A stretch of 64,000 nucleotides of DNA from positions 1,240,001 through 1,304,000 of the forward strand of contig WWBZ02000002.1 of the NCBI GenBank assembly GCA_011503125.2, read 5' to 3'. The notes under the pieces are model-generated. The model was not told the DNA's origin. It worked only from the letters and a program-made list of their open reading frames with translations, and ran no database searches. This stretch comes from Botryosphaeria dothidea (Eukaryota > Ascomycota > Dothideomycetes > Botryosphaeriales > Botryosphaeriaceae). The position numbers and the translations under genes were made by a program. Below, piece after piece: positions 35,639 through 47,274 of the stretch (position 1 is the stretch's first letter; each line of letters starts with the position of its first letter).

Positions 35639-36800
35639 CTAGACGACTGGTGCTGATACTTCACAAGATATCTCGGCAATTGAAGCAAAATCCTCCGTCG
35701 GCGTCCTCCCAAGGCCACATTCCGTTGCCACACCAAAGGTTCGACTTCCCAGCACATTCTGCGCAACCTTCAGCCTCCTCTCCGTTCCGTCCTGGTCATG
35801 AGCGTGAACCAGTCCGAGATAAAGCTCCGTTTCCCCCAGCTCCAAGCTCTTTAATGGCTCAAAGTACGCCTCGTCATCCCTCGCCTTCGGCACGGGCAAG
35901 TGCACCCAATCCAACCTCCTCCCCGCGCGCTCCACCACACCCTCGACAATCCTCGCCATGAGCCCCATATCCTTCGGCTCCACGAAATGCTTATGCCCCA
36001 TATCCCCATAACACACATGCATCCCCACCTCCACCCCTTCCCCTACCGCCCCCACCAGTCTGGAAATCCTGCCCACAAGCCCTTCAAACACCTCGTCCCC
36101 TCCCGCCTTCGCCCCCTCCCCAACAAAATACGGCTCGAAATGCGGCCAATACGCCCCCTCCAGCGTCATCGGCTCGGCCGCGACGTCCCACTGCACCGCC
36201 AGCTCGCCGCCCGGCACCGCCGCCTCGATCCGCCGCAAGCACCCCAGCAGCGCGTCCTCGTACACGCGCTCGACGAGCGTCTGGAAGCCCGGCCGGACCA
36301 GGCACGTCACGCAGAAGGGAGTCGGCAGGCACACCTGGAAGCGCGCGCGCGGCGGAATCGCGCCGGATCGTTTGAGGCCCTTGAAGGCGGCCCACGACTC
36401 GAGCGCAGCGGCGTCGTAGCCGGGCGCGAGCGGCGGCATGGAGGCGACGATGCGGCGCGCTTCGGCGGGCGGGACGGGTGGCTGCGGGAGCGGGTTCCAC
36501 GCCGCGTCGTAGGCGCGGAGCAGGGCGGGGGTGTGGGCGAAGGTGGCGGTCTGCCAGCCGATGAAGGTGGAGCGGTGCGCGGGTTCGCCGTCGGGGAGGC
36601 GGCGCAGGCGCGAGGGGAATGCTGCGAGGGCGGTCGTGAAGGCTGAGGAGGCGGTTGTGGCCTGAAGGTATCTCATCACGTGTTAGGTTTTTTGTAGTCT
36701 TTTTTTAAACGTGAAGATTCGGGACACTGACGCCGCAGATGCTGCCCACGAGGTGGACGCCGCGGGGTTTCTGGTTTGGGACGACGTTTGACGACGTCAT
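35639..36800 (-). CDS. UROD/MetE-like protein (methionine-synthase fold)
   Basis: This is a fungal protein with the fold of the C-terminal half of cobalamin-independent methionine synthase; its substrate is unknown. Exons 36800-36732 and 36661-35639 give 363 residues. The first exon supplies GVHLVGSI, and the second supplies RLRRLPDGE...RSTFIGWQ, the family start. Zinc-ligand candidates are H238 and C240 (MHVCYGD, matching the HxC of MetE) and C338 (ECGLGR, matching the distal MetE cysteine). The MetE glutamate ligand has no clear counterpart. At about half the length of MetE, it lacks the N-terminal folate-binding barrel, so it is probably not itself a methionine synthase. A TATATAAA box lies 94 bases upstream. 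Confidence 0.88.
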
Positions 36801-38232
36801 CGTTGGGATAGGAATGGCTTGATGGGGAGGTTCTTTTCAAAGCCTGAGAGGACGAGAGATGCGGGAACAGTCATGTTCGGCCCTTTCCTCAGGTTTATAT
36901 ATGCCTGAGGAAGCAGAATGATCTGTGGTCATCTTTGGCGGACATTCTTCTCATGCGAGCACCGACGCCAGGGAAGGGTAGGATCGACCATCACGGACAG
37001 ATGCGGTCGCCGACGCGGCTCTTTTTGAAACCAAGACTTCTGGGCTCTGCGGGGAAGACGGGGAACGGCGTACCCAATCGTATGTCGTGCATATGGGTGC
37101 CTCCGCCTCGGATATAAGGGCTCGGTTCTCGGGTTTCCACGCCCACGCCGATCAGGGCAGCACGAAATAGCGCGGGCCTCCCTCTTTTCTCTTGTAGGTT
37201 CGGAGGGCGGCCTCTTCCTTTCTGTCGATTTGGCCGTTTTGTGACTGGCTGTGGTCATGTCTGTCCATCGCGACTCAAGGAAGCCATCCCCTCTCCATTT
37301 ATAGACTCGGAAAACGTCGTCGAGACACATGTGCTCCAGACCACACCTTTGCAGTCACCGAGCAATTCCTAATTCGAATCTTCCGGTAAACTGAAAAAAG
37401 CTCGCCTGCGTCAATGAGACGGTGTTCGCAGTGTATGATTACATCCTTAATTGCCCTTTGGTTTGCCCATACAAACCCTCAGCAGTTCCCGAAGTTCACT
37501 TCATCATACGACGTTGGATTGAACGTCAGAATGCTGTTTGGTAAGCTTATATTGCTTGACTTATCCTCCTCTGACATCCTCAAACGTATCACACTCTGAA
37601 AAAACACGACACATGCAAAAATTTGTGATGATTCGGGTCTTGCATTCACCACTACGGACGCCGCATCACGCGAAAGACTGCACAGTACGTACACAACAAG
37701 AAATGCAGTGAATACAGACTGACTGGTATCGCGGAATTCCACTGAGCAAGAGAGAAAAAAAAAGGCAGGAAAAAAAGGGAGTAAGGATTGATTCCCAAGA
37801 GGGAGAAGAATGAGAAGAAGAGAAGAGGAGTGAGGAAGTAGATCCTATCCAGGATTTTTGCATTTGTCGCCTACCAACTCCTCTCACCACCGCCATATCT
37901 GCACCCATGCTCCTCCAAAGAAAGGATGGAATGGGGAAGGGGAAAAAGGTGTCAAAGAAGAAGAATAAGGAGATAAGAAAGAAGCCCATGTTTACCCATA
38001 CGGAAAAAACCCACAACCACACACCGCACAACCACACACTCCGGACCGAGCCCTGTCGTTCATACCATTACGGACGCGCAACCGCTTCGTAGAGCAGTGG
38101 TTCGCTCTTCACGCCCTATATACTCCAATTCCCGTTTTTGAGTGTCCTATCCGTCCCGTTTTGTTGAACTCCCGGTTGCAATAAACCTTGTTTGTTTGTG
38201 AACCAATCACAATCTTAATACCGTTCATCCAT
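36801..38232. other. Intergenic region, MetE-like promoter and tricalbin 3' side
   Basis: This 1.4 kb stretch contains a TATA box at 36894-36901 for the MetE-like gene, and purine-rich simple sequence around 37750-37990 upstream of the tricalbin 3' end. No gene is supported. Confidence 0.6.
36894..36901 (-). promoter_or_regulatory. TATA box of the MetE-like gene
   Basis: On the minus strand the sequence reads TATATAAA, 94 bases before the ATG at 36800. That spacing suits a fungal TATA element with a short 5' UTR. It was assigned by position and sequence only. Confidence 0.5.
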
Positions 38233-41200
38233 TCAGTGTCCACTTGGCGTGACGCTTCTCTCCCTCCTCGAAGCGAACATTCCCCTGGTCCTGACGCTCT
38301 TCGGGCTGCTGCTACCAGCGTGGCTCTGCTGATCGTTGGACGTGAAGGACGTGCGGATGAGGACGGATCCCGCGCCGGCCTTGGTCAGCTTCTCGTTACC
38401 ACCGCTGCCCTGGTCGTCAAGGAAGAAGACGGCCTCGCCTAGCTCGTCGTCGGAGCCCCAGGTGCTGTGATCCTTGACCGTCACCTTGAATTGGGTATCC
38501 GCCGTGCACTGTACCTTGATGGTCTCACGATTGGGATCGAAATCGACGGTTCCAGAGGAGGACTTGATATCCTTGGTCTTGTGGACCTCCTTCAGTTGGC
38601 CCTTGTTGTTGAGCATCGCCACGTGCACGCGAACGTTTGCAGACGGCGGGTAGCCCATAGCAGTCAAGATAGCGATCTGTGCGACACCAGTCTCCGCACC
38701 TCCAGGCGATGCACCAAATCCAGAGGCAATAGAGGATGCACCCATGGATTTGTGGCGGGAGTGCGGGGTGCTAGGAGCGTCTCCATTGTCGACATTGATC
38801 TGCGGAGGAGATGTGCTGCCAACTGCCTCGCCATTCGTAGGAGCCGGCGACGCTTCGTCATCGCTGTCAGCGCTTGCGCCACGGCTCTTGCGACGCTTGC
38901 TCAGGCCGAGGGCCTTGCCAACTCCACCGCCAACGAAGGTTGCGCCCTTGATAACGTTGCCGCCAACAAATACCGCACCCTTACCAACTCCTTTGACAGG
39001 AGCGCCGATGACCTTTCCGGGCGCGGCGAATGTGCCAGAGAAGGTAGATGAGCCTTGCCTCGAGCGCATCACGAATTCGGGCTTGAACAACATCTTCAAT
39101 CTGATCGCACCACTCTTGCCATCCAAACCGAGCGTGACCTCCTGTTGCTTGAATGGCTCAAGGACGTTGAGGTTGATGGCAGCGGCTCCCAGGAAGTCAG
39201 CTTTGTCGCCAAAGTCCCAATCGTAGACATCAACCCTGAAGTCCGCTGCGGTTCTGCTCCTGACAGGAACCTCAAAGAACTCGTTCCATGCAGGGTGCAG
39301 CGTCTTCTTCTGCTTGTCTGTCTTGTAGACATCCTTGCCGTTGAGGACAAACTTGCAGTACGGATCAGAGTAGCCGTTGCGATCAGCAGCAGGGAGATCC
39401 GCAGCATCAAGAACATCCACGCGGAGGTTGCCGCTGTTGTTGAAGGATTCCGACGGGTCGAGTTGCATCTTGACGGGCAGGTACTTGAGTGACACGGTAA
39501 TCTTGTTCTCGTGGCCGTTCTTGTCGCGAAGAGAAAGGACAGTAGGAGTATACTACGCTAAGTCAGATTGAAGAGAAACTGTATTGAATCAGGAGAGGGG
39601 CTTACCAAGCAACGACGAAGAGTATCGAGAGTGGATCCCTGGAGTTTAGCAATGATGTGGTCATCTTCACCTTCTCCCTTCTTGTCAAGATGCTCGATAA
39701 TGCGGAGAGTAATACGCGAGAAGTCAAGCTCACGAACCATGGCATCGCCAACTACGAGATGTTTAGTGCTTCGTGCGGTCATAAGAAGCGGTTGAAAACA
39801 TACCCTCGTTGAAAGTAGTGTGCTTTGACCTGATCTTGGAGCTGGAGTAGCTGGCGAAGACCTGATCGTCCATAAGCACCTCGAGATAGCAATCTGTCTC
39901 CGAGAATTCTCCCTCGATGAGCTTGAAGATCAGTAGACCAGATTCTGCAAACAATGTCAGCGTTCATGACTCAGTATTAGACGTCTCGGTTATAGGCTTA
40001 CCGTATTGGCTCAGTTCCTCAGACGTCAGAGTGATCTTGGGCACCTCCGGCTTCTCTTGAGCGGTTTCTTCCTGTTCTTTCTCACCTTGGGCGAGCTTCT
40101 TGGCAAGATCTGCAGAGGAGCCGACAGAGCCGTTAGTACTGTGACGGTTGAGAGCTGAGATAGTACCGCTCTTCTCACTGCGCTCAGCAAGCTTCGCGGA
40201 ACCAGTGCTACTCTTCGGAGTATGTCCTGGCCGAGACTCGAGACTCGGTCTGCCGTTATCCATGCTTCTGCGAGTGTCCATGCTGCTGCGTTGGCTTTCG
40301 GAGTCTTCCTCTTCGGGATCGACGACATTAAGAGTGGGGTAGAACGAGGCCGTGTAGTTGAGGGTACCCTTAGGAGGAGACGTCGGACCAGTGCGCAGAC
40401 CGTGCGAGAGAACGGTCTTGTCCTCGATAACCTCGTATTCGCCGTTCTCACTTTGCCGAAGGAAGTCTTCCACAGGAAGCTCGACGTGTCCCAAAGAGCG
40501 ATCCTTGCCGACGTTCTCCTCGTCCATGACCTCAAGAATAAGCCTTTCGCGGGACGTGTGCACAGGCACGTAGATGACCTCGTCCCAGTCAGGGTTGAGG
40601 TTGTTCTTGAAAGTGACAGTGCGGCCTTTCTCAAGACCGGAAAGCAAGACACGGACATAGGGATCAGACTTGCCCATGGTCTCGACATTGCGCAGATCAC
40701 GAGCGCCCTGGAAGTGAAGACGCATAACACCGACGGGCTTGATATAGCCACCGGAGCCACCGAGGGCACCCTTGAGGGCGACAGGCTTCCACTGGAGGGT
40801 CATCTTGGCGCGACCAGACTTGGCGCCTGCGAGGTTGTACCAGTCCTGGCCCTTTTCCATCAAATCGAGCATATCGGTCAGCTTGATCTGGTAGGTTCCA
40901 ATGATCGGGTCCGTTGCCAAGTCGCGGTCATCCTTGATGACGAGGCCTAGCTTGGCCTTCTTCCTGTCGGTGATGAGCATCTCCTTGGTGGCGTCGGGCC
41001 AGATAGGGTTGTTCGTGCGCTTCAACTTCTTCGAGATGTGGACCTCCTTTCCGTTGAGAAGGAGTACCGCATACGGGTTCAATTGACCAATCATGCTCTT
41101 GCTGCTGTCAAGCTCCTTTGCTTGCTCAACTGTGAACTTCGCGATACCAGTAGAAGACTCTGGAGGAGGCATCTCAGTGCCATCCTCGGCTTTGAAACCC

Positions 41201-43201
41201 TCGAGAACGGGGAAGAAGCGAATGTCGGCCTCAATGATACCACGTGGCCTACCGTTTGCCAGAACCTCAAGATGCTGGCTCTCAAAGAACTCATTCTCCT
41301 CGAGCTGCTCAAGAGCAAACGAGGCGATACCAAGCTCCTTGTCCTTGCGAATCTCGTTGTAATCATACACAGCCATGGTGAGAGTGTCCTTGAGCGAGCT
41401 AAGGATGATGTTTACAGTTTCGCTCCAGCGTGGATTAGCATTCTCAACCACAGTCTTCGTACGGCCAAGGACTTCACGGTTGTTGATCGAAACAGTCGCG
41501 TAGGGGTCGGGAGTGCCGGAGAACTTGTCAGGGTTCTTCAGGCCCTTAGCTCCATGGAAAGTGATCTGCAAGACACCGATCGCCTGGTCCACGGGGTTGC
41601 CAGCCAGCATCTTCGCAATCTCGATGGGGAAGACATTTGGCGCATACATCATAGGGCCGAGGTTGGCGTGGATCTGTTCCTGAATGAACGTTTCAAGACC
41701 GGGAATAAAGTTGATATCGAAGCCGAAAGTGTCACCACCAAGAGGCTTGCAGACGTAGTCGATAGTGGGACGCTCCAGGAAGCAGAACTCCACCTTTTCG
41801 ATGTGCGGGAAGGGGAGCTGAAGTTTCACCTTCAGCCTCATGATTCCGGAGAAGGCCATATCCTCGACGATAACGTCAAGGCCCTTGCTGACAACGCCCT
41901 TTCCAACACGGATCTCGAGCACAACCTTAGGGTTCTGCTTGTTCTTGATCTGGCGCGCCGTGAGGTCCGAGACATCGTTTGGCGTGAAGCTGAACTTCCA
42001 GTCCATCAGAACAATGTCATCCTGAGCCTTGGGATAAGTCTTGACGTGCTCCATGCGCGGGGGCTTGGTTCCAAGAACGAAAAGCTTCATCCTCAAACTT
42101 TCCAGGAAAGTGGGGCACGACGTCGACAGGACTTGGTCCACAGAATTGACGATAGTCTCGCAGAGAACCGGGGCATAGATGGGCCAGAACTTAACAAGGA
42201 AGCTGTTGATCCATTCCAGACTCTCGGTATCCGTTTCCAAGCGGGCTTTGGCCATCTCGCGGTTGAGATCATCCCGGAAATTTCTCCGTACGCGGCGTAT
42301 CGAGGTACGGTAGTAGGTAGCGCAGAAAACCATGATGATGAAAATCCAGCCAAGGCCACCGCCCAGGACGGCCACGACCCATGAGCTGAGACATGAGAAG
42401 ATGATGATGCCGGCATTGTGGTACCAGTCTAGAGCTCCAATTAGAACGAGGGCAATTGGGAACCCGCGGGTGGACCTTACCTCCAAAAAATTTATCGTCA
42501 AGCTTGCCCTCGAGAAGCGTCTGGTGGTCCAGCATGGTGGTCTCATCTTCTTCTTCCTCGCTGCCCGGCAAGCCGAAGCGCGGAGCCCAGCCGACGCGGT
42601 CCCAACGCTTTTCGTCGTCTTCTGGGGCGGTCACGGCAGTGCCGTCCGACTTGGCGGTGGGAGAAGCGGGCGGCGGCTCAACGGCACCGGCCTTAGAAGG
42701 CGACGGAAGGTCATACTGGGGCGCTGAGCCGTCGTCCTGGACGCGGATTAGCGGGATGGCCGTTTTGTGGCGGGTTAACAGGCCCATGGCGATGGAGGGG
42801 CTCTTACGGCATCGGACACGAGCGCTGTGGCCTTGGGTTTATGGTCGTGGTGAAACCCTGGCGGAAGATGCTGCCGAGTGAGACTGTCAGTGCTCTGAAC
42901 GAACGGATCTACGGTGCCGGGCCACGCATGCCGTGCAGGCGCGCTCGGGTGGGTCGGGCAAAGGGGCACACAATTGGTAATTTGCGAAGAGTTGCGGAGA
43001 TGGGGCACTCACGGAGCGCGCTTGGGCGGCTTTTTCTTGAGGGGTGGCATTTGGGTTAAAGGCCAGGGCGGCCCCGCCGGCCTTGCGAGCTTCATCGAGC
43101 ACCTTCTGCTCCGCATCGGCGGCGGAGACGTTGCTGTTGGGGTCCCGCGCAGCCTCGATGGCTCCCTGCTGCTTGAGCTCTGCTTCTTGCCGTTGGGCCA
43201 T
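38233..43201 (-). CDS. Tricalbin (extended-synaptotagmin), ER-plasma membrane tether
   Basis: Tricalbins anchor in the ER, bind the plasma membrane through C2 domains and move lipids with an SMP domain. Seven exons (43201-43013, 42870-42808, 42736-42481, 42428-40002, 39944-39804, 39751-39606, 39552-38233) give 1513 residues. The N-terminus is cytosolic and charged. A hydrophobic hairpin lies at ~175-212 (GIIIFSCLSSWVVAVLGG, WIFIIMVFCATYY), followed by the SMP domain at ~240-445 (LEWINSFLVKFWPIYAP). C2 domains lie at about 450-570, 600-710, 760-880, 980-1110 and 1115-1230 (for example DPYATVSINN and SDPYVRVLLSG), and a sixth C2-like part sits near 1370-1480. A Gly/Val repeat (KGVGKGAVFVGGNVIKGA) precedes it. 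An upstream in-frame ATG at 43297 exists; MAQRQEAE fits the family better. Confidence 0.95.
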
Positions 43202-44999
43202 GGCTGGCTGTTCCCGCAGGAGGGAGGTGGGCAACGAGCGGGCGGAGGTTGGACCGGGGACTGCGGCGCGGTTAGGGCGAGCTGCTGCAGCAGCCAAAGG
43301 TCAATTGCGCGCGGCTCTCGAGCGGCGGGGGAGGGCGGGCCGGCTCGCAGTGCGATGGAGGTATTTGAGCGTGCCCGGGAGGGTTTGGAGGTTTGGAGGA
43401 CGGTTCAAGGGAATGGAGGCAGCACTCCTGGCAGGGCGATCGGGACTAGCAGGTCGGCGTAGGAAGTTGGCCTGCTGGCGCTGAGAACGGCCTTGGCTGA
43501 CGGGAGAGCGAGCTTGGACCCTGGTATTCCAGTTTCTAGGCGCACCACCCCGCGCGATCGAGCGGCCTTTTCTTGCTGCTGGAGCGGCCACACAAGCGCC
43601 CACCTTTGCTGCTGAGACACCGCCCGGCGCGTGTCCAAACGGCGCTGGCTGACGCCTGCGCAATGGCGCGCTGGCAGCTCGCAGCAGCTCCCGAAGTATA
43701 CACTGTGGCATCAATGACGCCGAATGTCCCATTACGTGCAGCCCGCGCGCCGATCGAGAGCTCCGAGCTCAGGCCCCTGTCACTGCTCCCAGCGCAACCA
43801 GCCTCACAGCAACAGCAAAGCACACACGACACCACGCCACGCAAACGCGCGCCTGAGCCCACCCGACACCGCTGATTAGCCCCGCGCGACAGCCCAAAAA
43901 CCTGTCTGCGCCCTGGCGTCGCCCCGTCGCCCTGTCGCTCGCTCGGCGCAGCTGAACTCTGCGCTCTCCAGACCTGCACAGCCACCGGTGATGCGCCGGT
44001 GCAATAGCGGCTCATCCTATGGCGGTGGATCGACTCCGACGCGCCGGCGCAGAACGTCTTCTGGAAGGGTGCTCCCGGCCCCGTGCCTCCCGCTTGCGTA
44101 AACACATCCGCCGCAGCGACTACTGCAGGAGTGAAGCACGTCGCGTTGCCAATCGCCAGCGCAAAAAAACCAGAAAACAGTCTGGACGCCTAGCATCCCG
44201 ACTGCACGGCGCGGCGCCCAAGCCCGCCGCGCGCAAACATTCCGGGGCAGGCTGGCGGCTGCTCGGGAGACCTTGTCATGACCGCGGACGTGCGTATCAA
44301 GCAGCATAGCGCCGCCAGTCATGTCGCTCCAACCAGGCCTCTCGGTTAGCTGCCGTTTCCCGGGCGCTGCCCCTCCCACCCCTCCTAGAGGACCTTGAAC
44401 AGCTGAAAAAATCGGCCGGCCCGAGGCCGTCTTACCCACCGGCACTGCCCAATCTTGCAATACCATCGTCGCGCATTAATTTACCAAACTTTCGTTGAGA
44501 GCTGAGCCGCTCCCCACCGCGCTTCCGGGCCAGCCGAGCCGTTTCGTCATGAGCGTGTTTGTTCTCCTCCTTCCAGCCGAGATTCTCGAAGCCCGCCATC
44601 TCATCACCGCATCTCGTTAAAGAGCACGTGCTGCATCTGGTGCTGTGTAGCGAAAATGTGTCTTTTTCTACTTTACGACCACCTAGCCGAGACTCCTGCC
44701 CATTTTGACGCCCCTTTATCCCCTCCTTGATAAGTCAATGATCGTCGTCCGCTTGTTGTAATAGCTCTATCCTTAGGCGAAGGCAGCAGCCGTCAGTCCG
44801 GATGCCATCCCCTCCTTTTCTCCCTGAAGTCGCAATGCCTGAATATCCCAATGCTACGAACGTTCTGATGCTTGCGAATCCTGACGTCAAAGGAGATCGC
44901 TAAAAATAAAAACCCTTCGATGATGCTCTGCCAATCGCGCATCAAAAAAACAGAACCAAGAGAAATCCCCTGATGATCACTAATTCTAAAACGCTTTGC
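43202..44999. other. Intergenic region upstream of tricalbin
   Basis: This 1.8 kb stretch holds the tricalbin promoter and the 3' region of the AAA+ gene. The first kilobase is very GC-rich and full of overlapping ORFs on both strands, none with a known domain. No TATA box, RNA gene or repeat family was seen. Confidence 0.6.
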
Positions 45000-47274
45000 T
45001 CAGCAGAAAATCGACGACTTCGTTCTCTCCGTTTCGCGGTTTGCGTTGTGCAGATGCTGCGTGACGTCCAGTACCGTTACGATGTGACCGTAGTTCAATT
45101 CGGTCTCCTTCCTCGAAGCCAGCAATTGCGCCGTCTTGAGCACGTTCTTGATCTGCCGTCCATTCATGTTCATCAATGACAGCGACTCCAGCTCCCTGTC
45201 ACTGATGGCATGCTTCTGAGGCGACGATTCGAGGAAGTTCTTCCACACGGTCAGTCTGGAGGAGACGCTGAGTTCGGGGTATTCAAGAGAGATGTGAATG
45301 CGGGACTGGAAGGCCGCGTCGAAGGTCTGCACGCGGTTCGTGGTGAGGAACATGATGCCCTCCTGAGATTCAAGTCAGCAAATGCTATCAAAAAGAGAAC
45401 GAGAGGATGTAACTTACGTAGTACTCCAGGACCCGCAGGAAGATGGTGACGAGCTTATTCCGCTCCAGCTCGTGCAGAGACCTCTCCTCAAGGAAAACAT
45501 CCGCTTCGTCAAGCAGCAGAATGGCATTCCACTTCGTGCACATCTCCAGGATGTCCGACAACTTCTCCTCCACCGAGCTGGGGTCGAGACCGAGGTCACC
45601 TGCAGACATCATGTACAACGGAACCCTCATCTCCTCGGCCACCGACTCTGCCGTCAACGTCTTTCCGACACCAGGAGGACCGCAGAGCAGCAGGATGATA
45701 CCCTTGCCCTTGCCCTCGATGACATCGTCGAACGAGGCCTTGACCTTCCGCTGTGTCTCGGTGAAGCCAAGAATCAACTCCTTCTGGTTTGCGGGCAGCA
45801 CAAGTGACTCGAAAGCATTTGTCTGCCACTCAATCTCTCTGACGCTATTGACGAACATGTTCAGCCACTGCTTAGACTTCAGCGAGTATCCGCGAACGAG
45901 AGGGCTGGAGATAAGCTTCTGCTCTTCGGTAAGCGCCGGGCGCTTGCCCTCGTCGTCTTCGTCCGCAAAGTCGCCATCGGCGGGCATGCCGTCATAATCA
46001 ACCTCTGAGCCTGCATATGACATGTCGTCGTCGTCGTCATCACCATTAACATCATCATCTCTAGACGTATCGCGGATGCCGCTGGGAGTATCCTTGTCCG
46101 TCAAAGGATTTGTGTAGATGGAGTAGTTGGGCTCGAAACGGTTCCAGCCGTAGGTATCGATCACGACCCGGCCTTTGATGTTGTACTTCTGTTTCTTTCC
46201 CCAGTTGTCCTCCCTCCACGCGAGTCCATGGTATCCCTTGTAGTGAGAGCCGGCCAGGGCCTCAAACTTGGTACCCCGTTCAAGCAGCCTCTTGCGTAGA
46301 CCTTCGGTATCGTGGTGGAACTCGATGGGATAGGCAGCAAGCTGGTGGATAGGTTTGGTTCCGACGAAGGCGAGGATCTTGACGTTGAGGTTGGTAGTGC
46401 CGAAGGATGTTCCGTTCCAGTCAACGTACTTGGCGCGGACCCAGAAGCACGGGCGGTCGCAGCTGTCCTGGCCGTATCTTGTGTCGCTGAGCTTCACAGC
46501 AGTCTCTTGACCATCATTACGGCAGTAGACGATGGCGCCGGGCTGGAAGAGCGTCCACAGGTGCTCGTACGTCATGACACCCTTGGATTTCATGTCCTGC
46601 GAGGCATCAATGGTCTCCTTGAACTCCTTCTGCAAGAGATCGTAAAGGACTCCGGCATGCTCCCTTGTTAGCCGCTCATCCTCCGAGTCAGAGTTAGGAT
46701 CCAGCTTTTCGATTGCTGCCTTCAGCTCCGCCCACCGATGGATCAGTGGCTGGAAACGACCATCAAATTCAAGGCGCTTCAAGCCAGGGGTGACGCCCGG
46801 GTAGCCCTTTAGAACGCGCTCAAGGAGCTTTTTCAACACCGGGCTCTGAATGACGATGGAGTGCATCTCCATGACCTTCCGCGGATCGTTGTAGACCTTG
46901 ACGTTGCGCACAAGGAGGGCCCATTTTGCCGTCTCGGCGTTCTCGACGGGCTTGCCAATGTCCTCAGGAACGCTCTCCTGCCACTGGAAGCGGCCTTTCT
47001 TATCTTCCTTGCCAGAATAAAGATTCTTGAGACCACAGGACATGCCGACCTTCTCGGGATCCAAGACCTCGGCTTCCTTGGAATCCTCCTTTTCCTCTTT
47101 CTTCTCCTCGCCATTTTCGGTCTTGTCAGCGCTGTCAGACTTTTCTTCGCCGTTTGTTATCTTCTCTGGCTTCTTGTGGCAGTCGCAGCATACCGTGGCC
47201 TTGGTGCCGTTTGTCTGGTTCTCACCAGTCGTCCGAGACTCCTCAGAGGGAGTCTCATCCATGTGAGGCGCCAT
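45000..47274 (-). CDS. AAA+ ATPase with DUF7025-type N-terminal domain
   Basis: This is a fungal AAA+ ATPase of uncharacterised function. Exons 47274-45418 and 45362-45000 give 739 residues. Residues 1-75 are low complexity and Lys/Glu-rich, with a small cysteine cluster (CCDCHKK). Residues ~90-400 form the family-specific region (LFQPGAIVYCRNDGQET, RPCFWVRAKYVDWNG, YPIEFHHDTEGLRKRLLERG), which I know as DUF7025. An acidic linker (GDDDDDDMSYAGSEVDYDG) near 410-440 precedes the ATPase core: Walker A GPPGVGKT at ~532-539, Walker B ILLLDEAD at ~585-592, sensor 1 TTN and an arginine-finger-like SRI in exon 2. The intron splits the core between Walker B and sensor 1. All catalytic motifs are intact, so it should be active. 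Confidence 0.92.

Noticed and set aside
42775..42787. An ATG at 42787 (MGLLTRHK) as the tricalbin start
   Set aside because: This stretch is intron sequence: the GTAAGA donor at 42807 and the CAG acceptor at 42737 flank it, and upstream exons give the family N-terminus.
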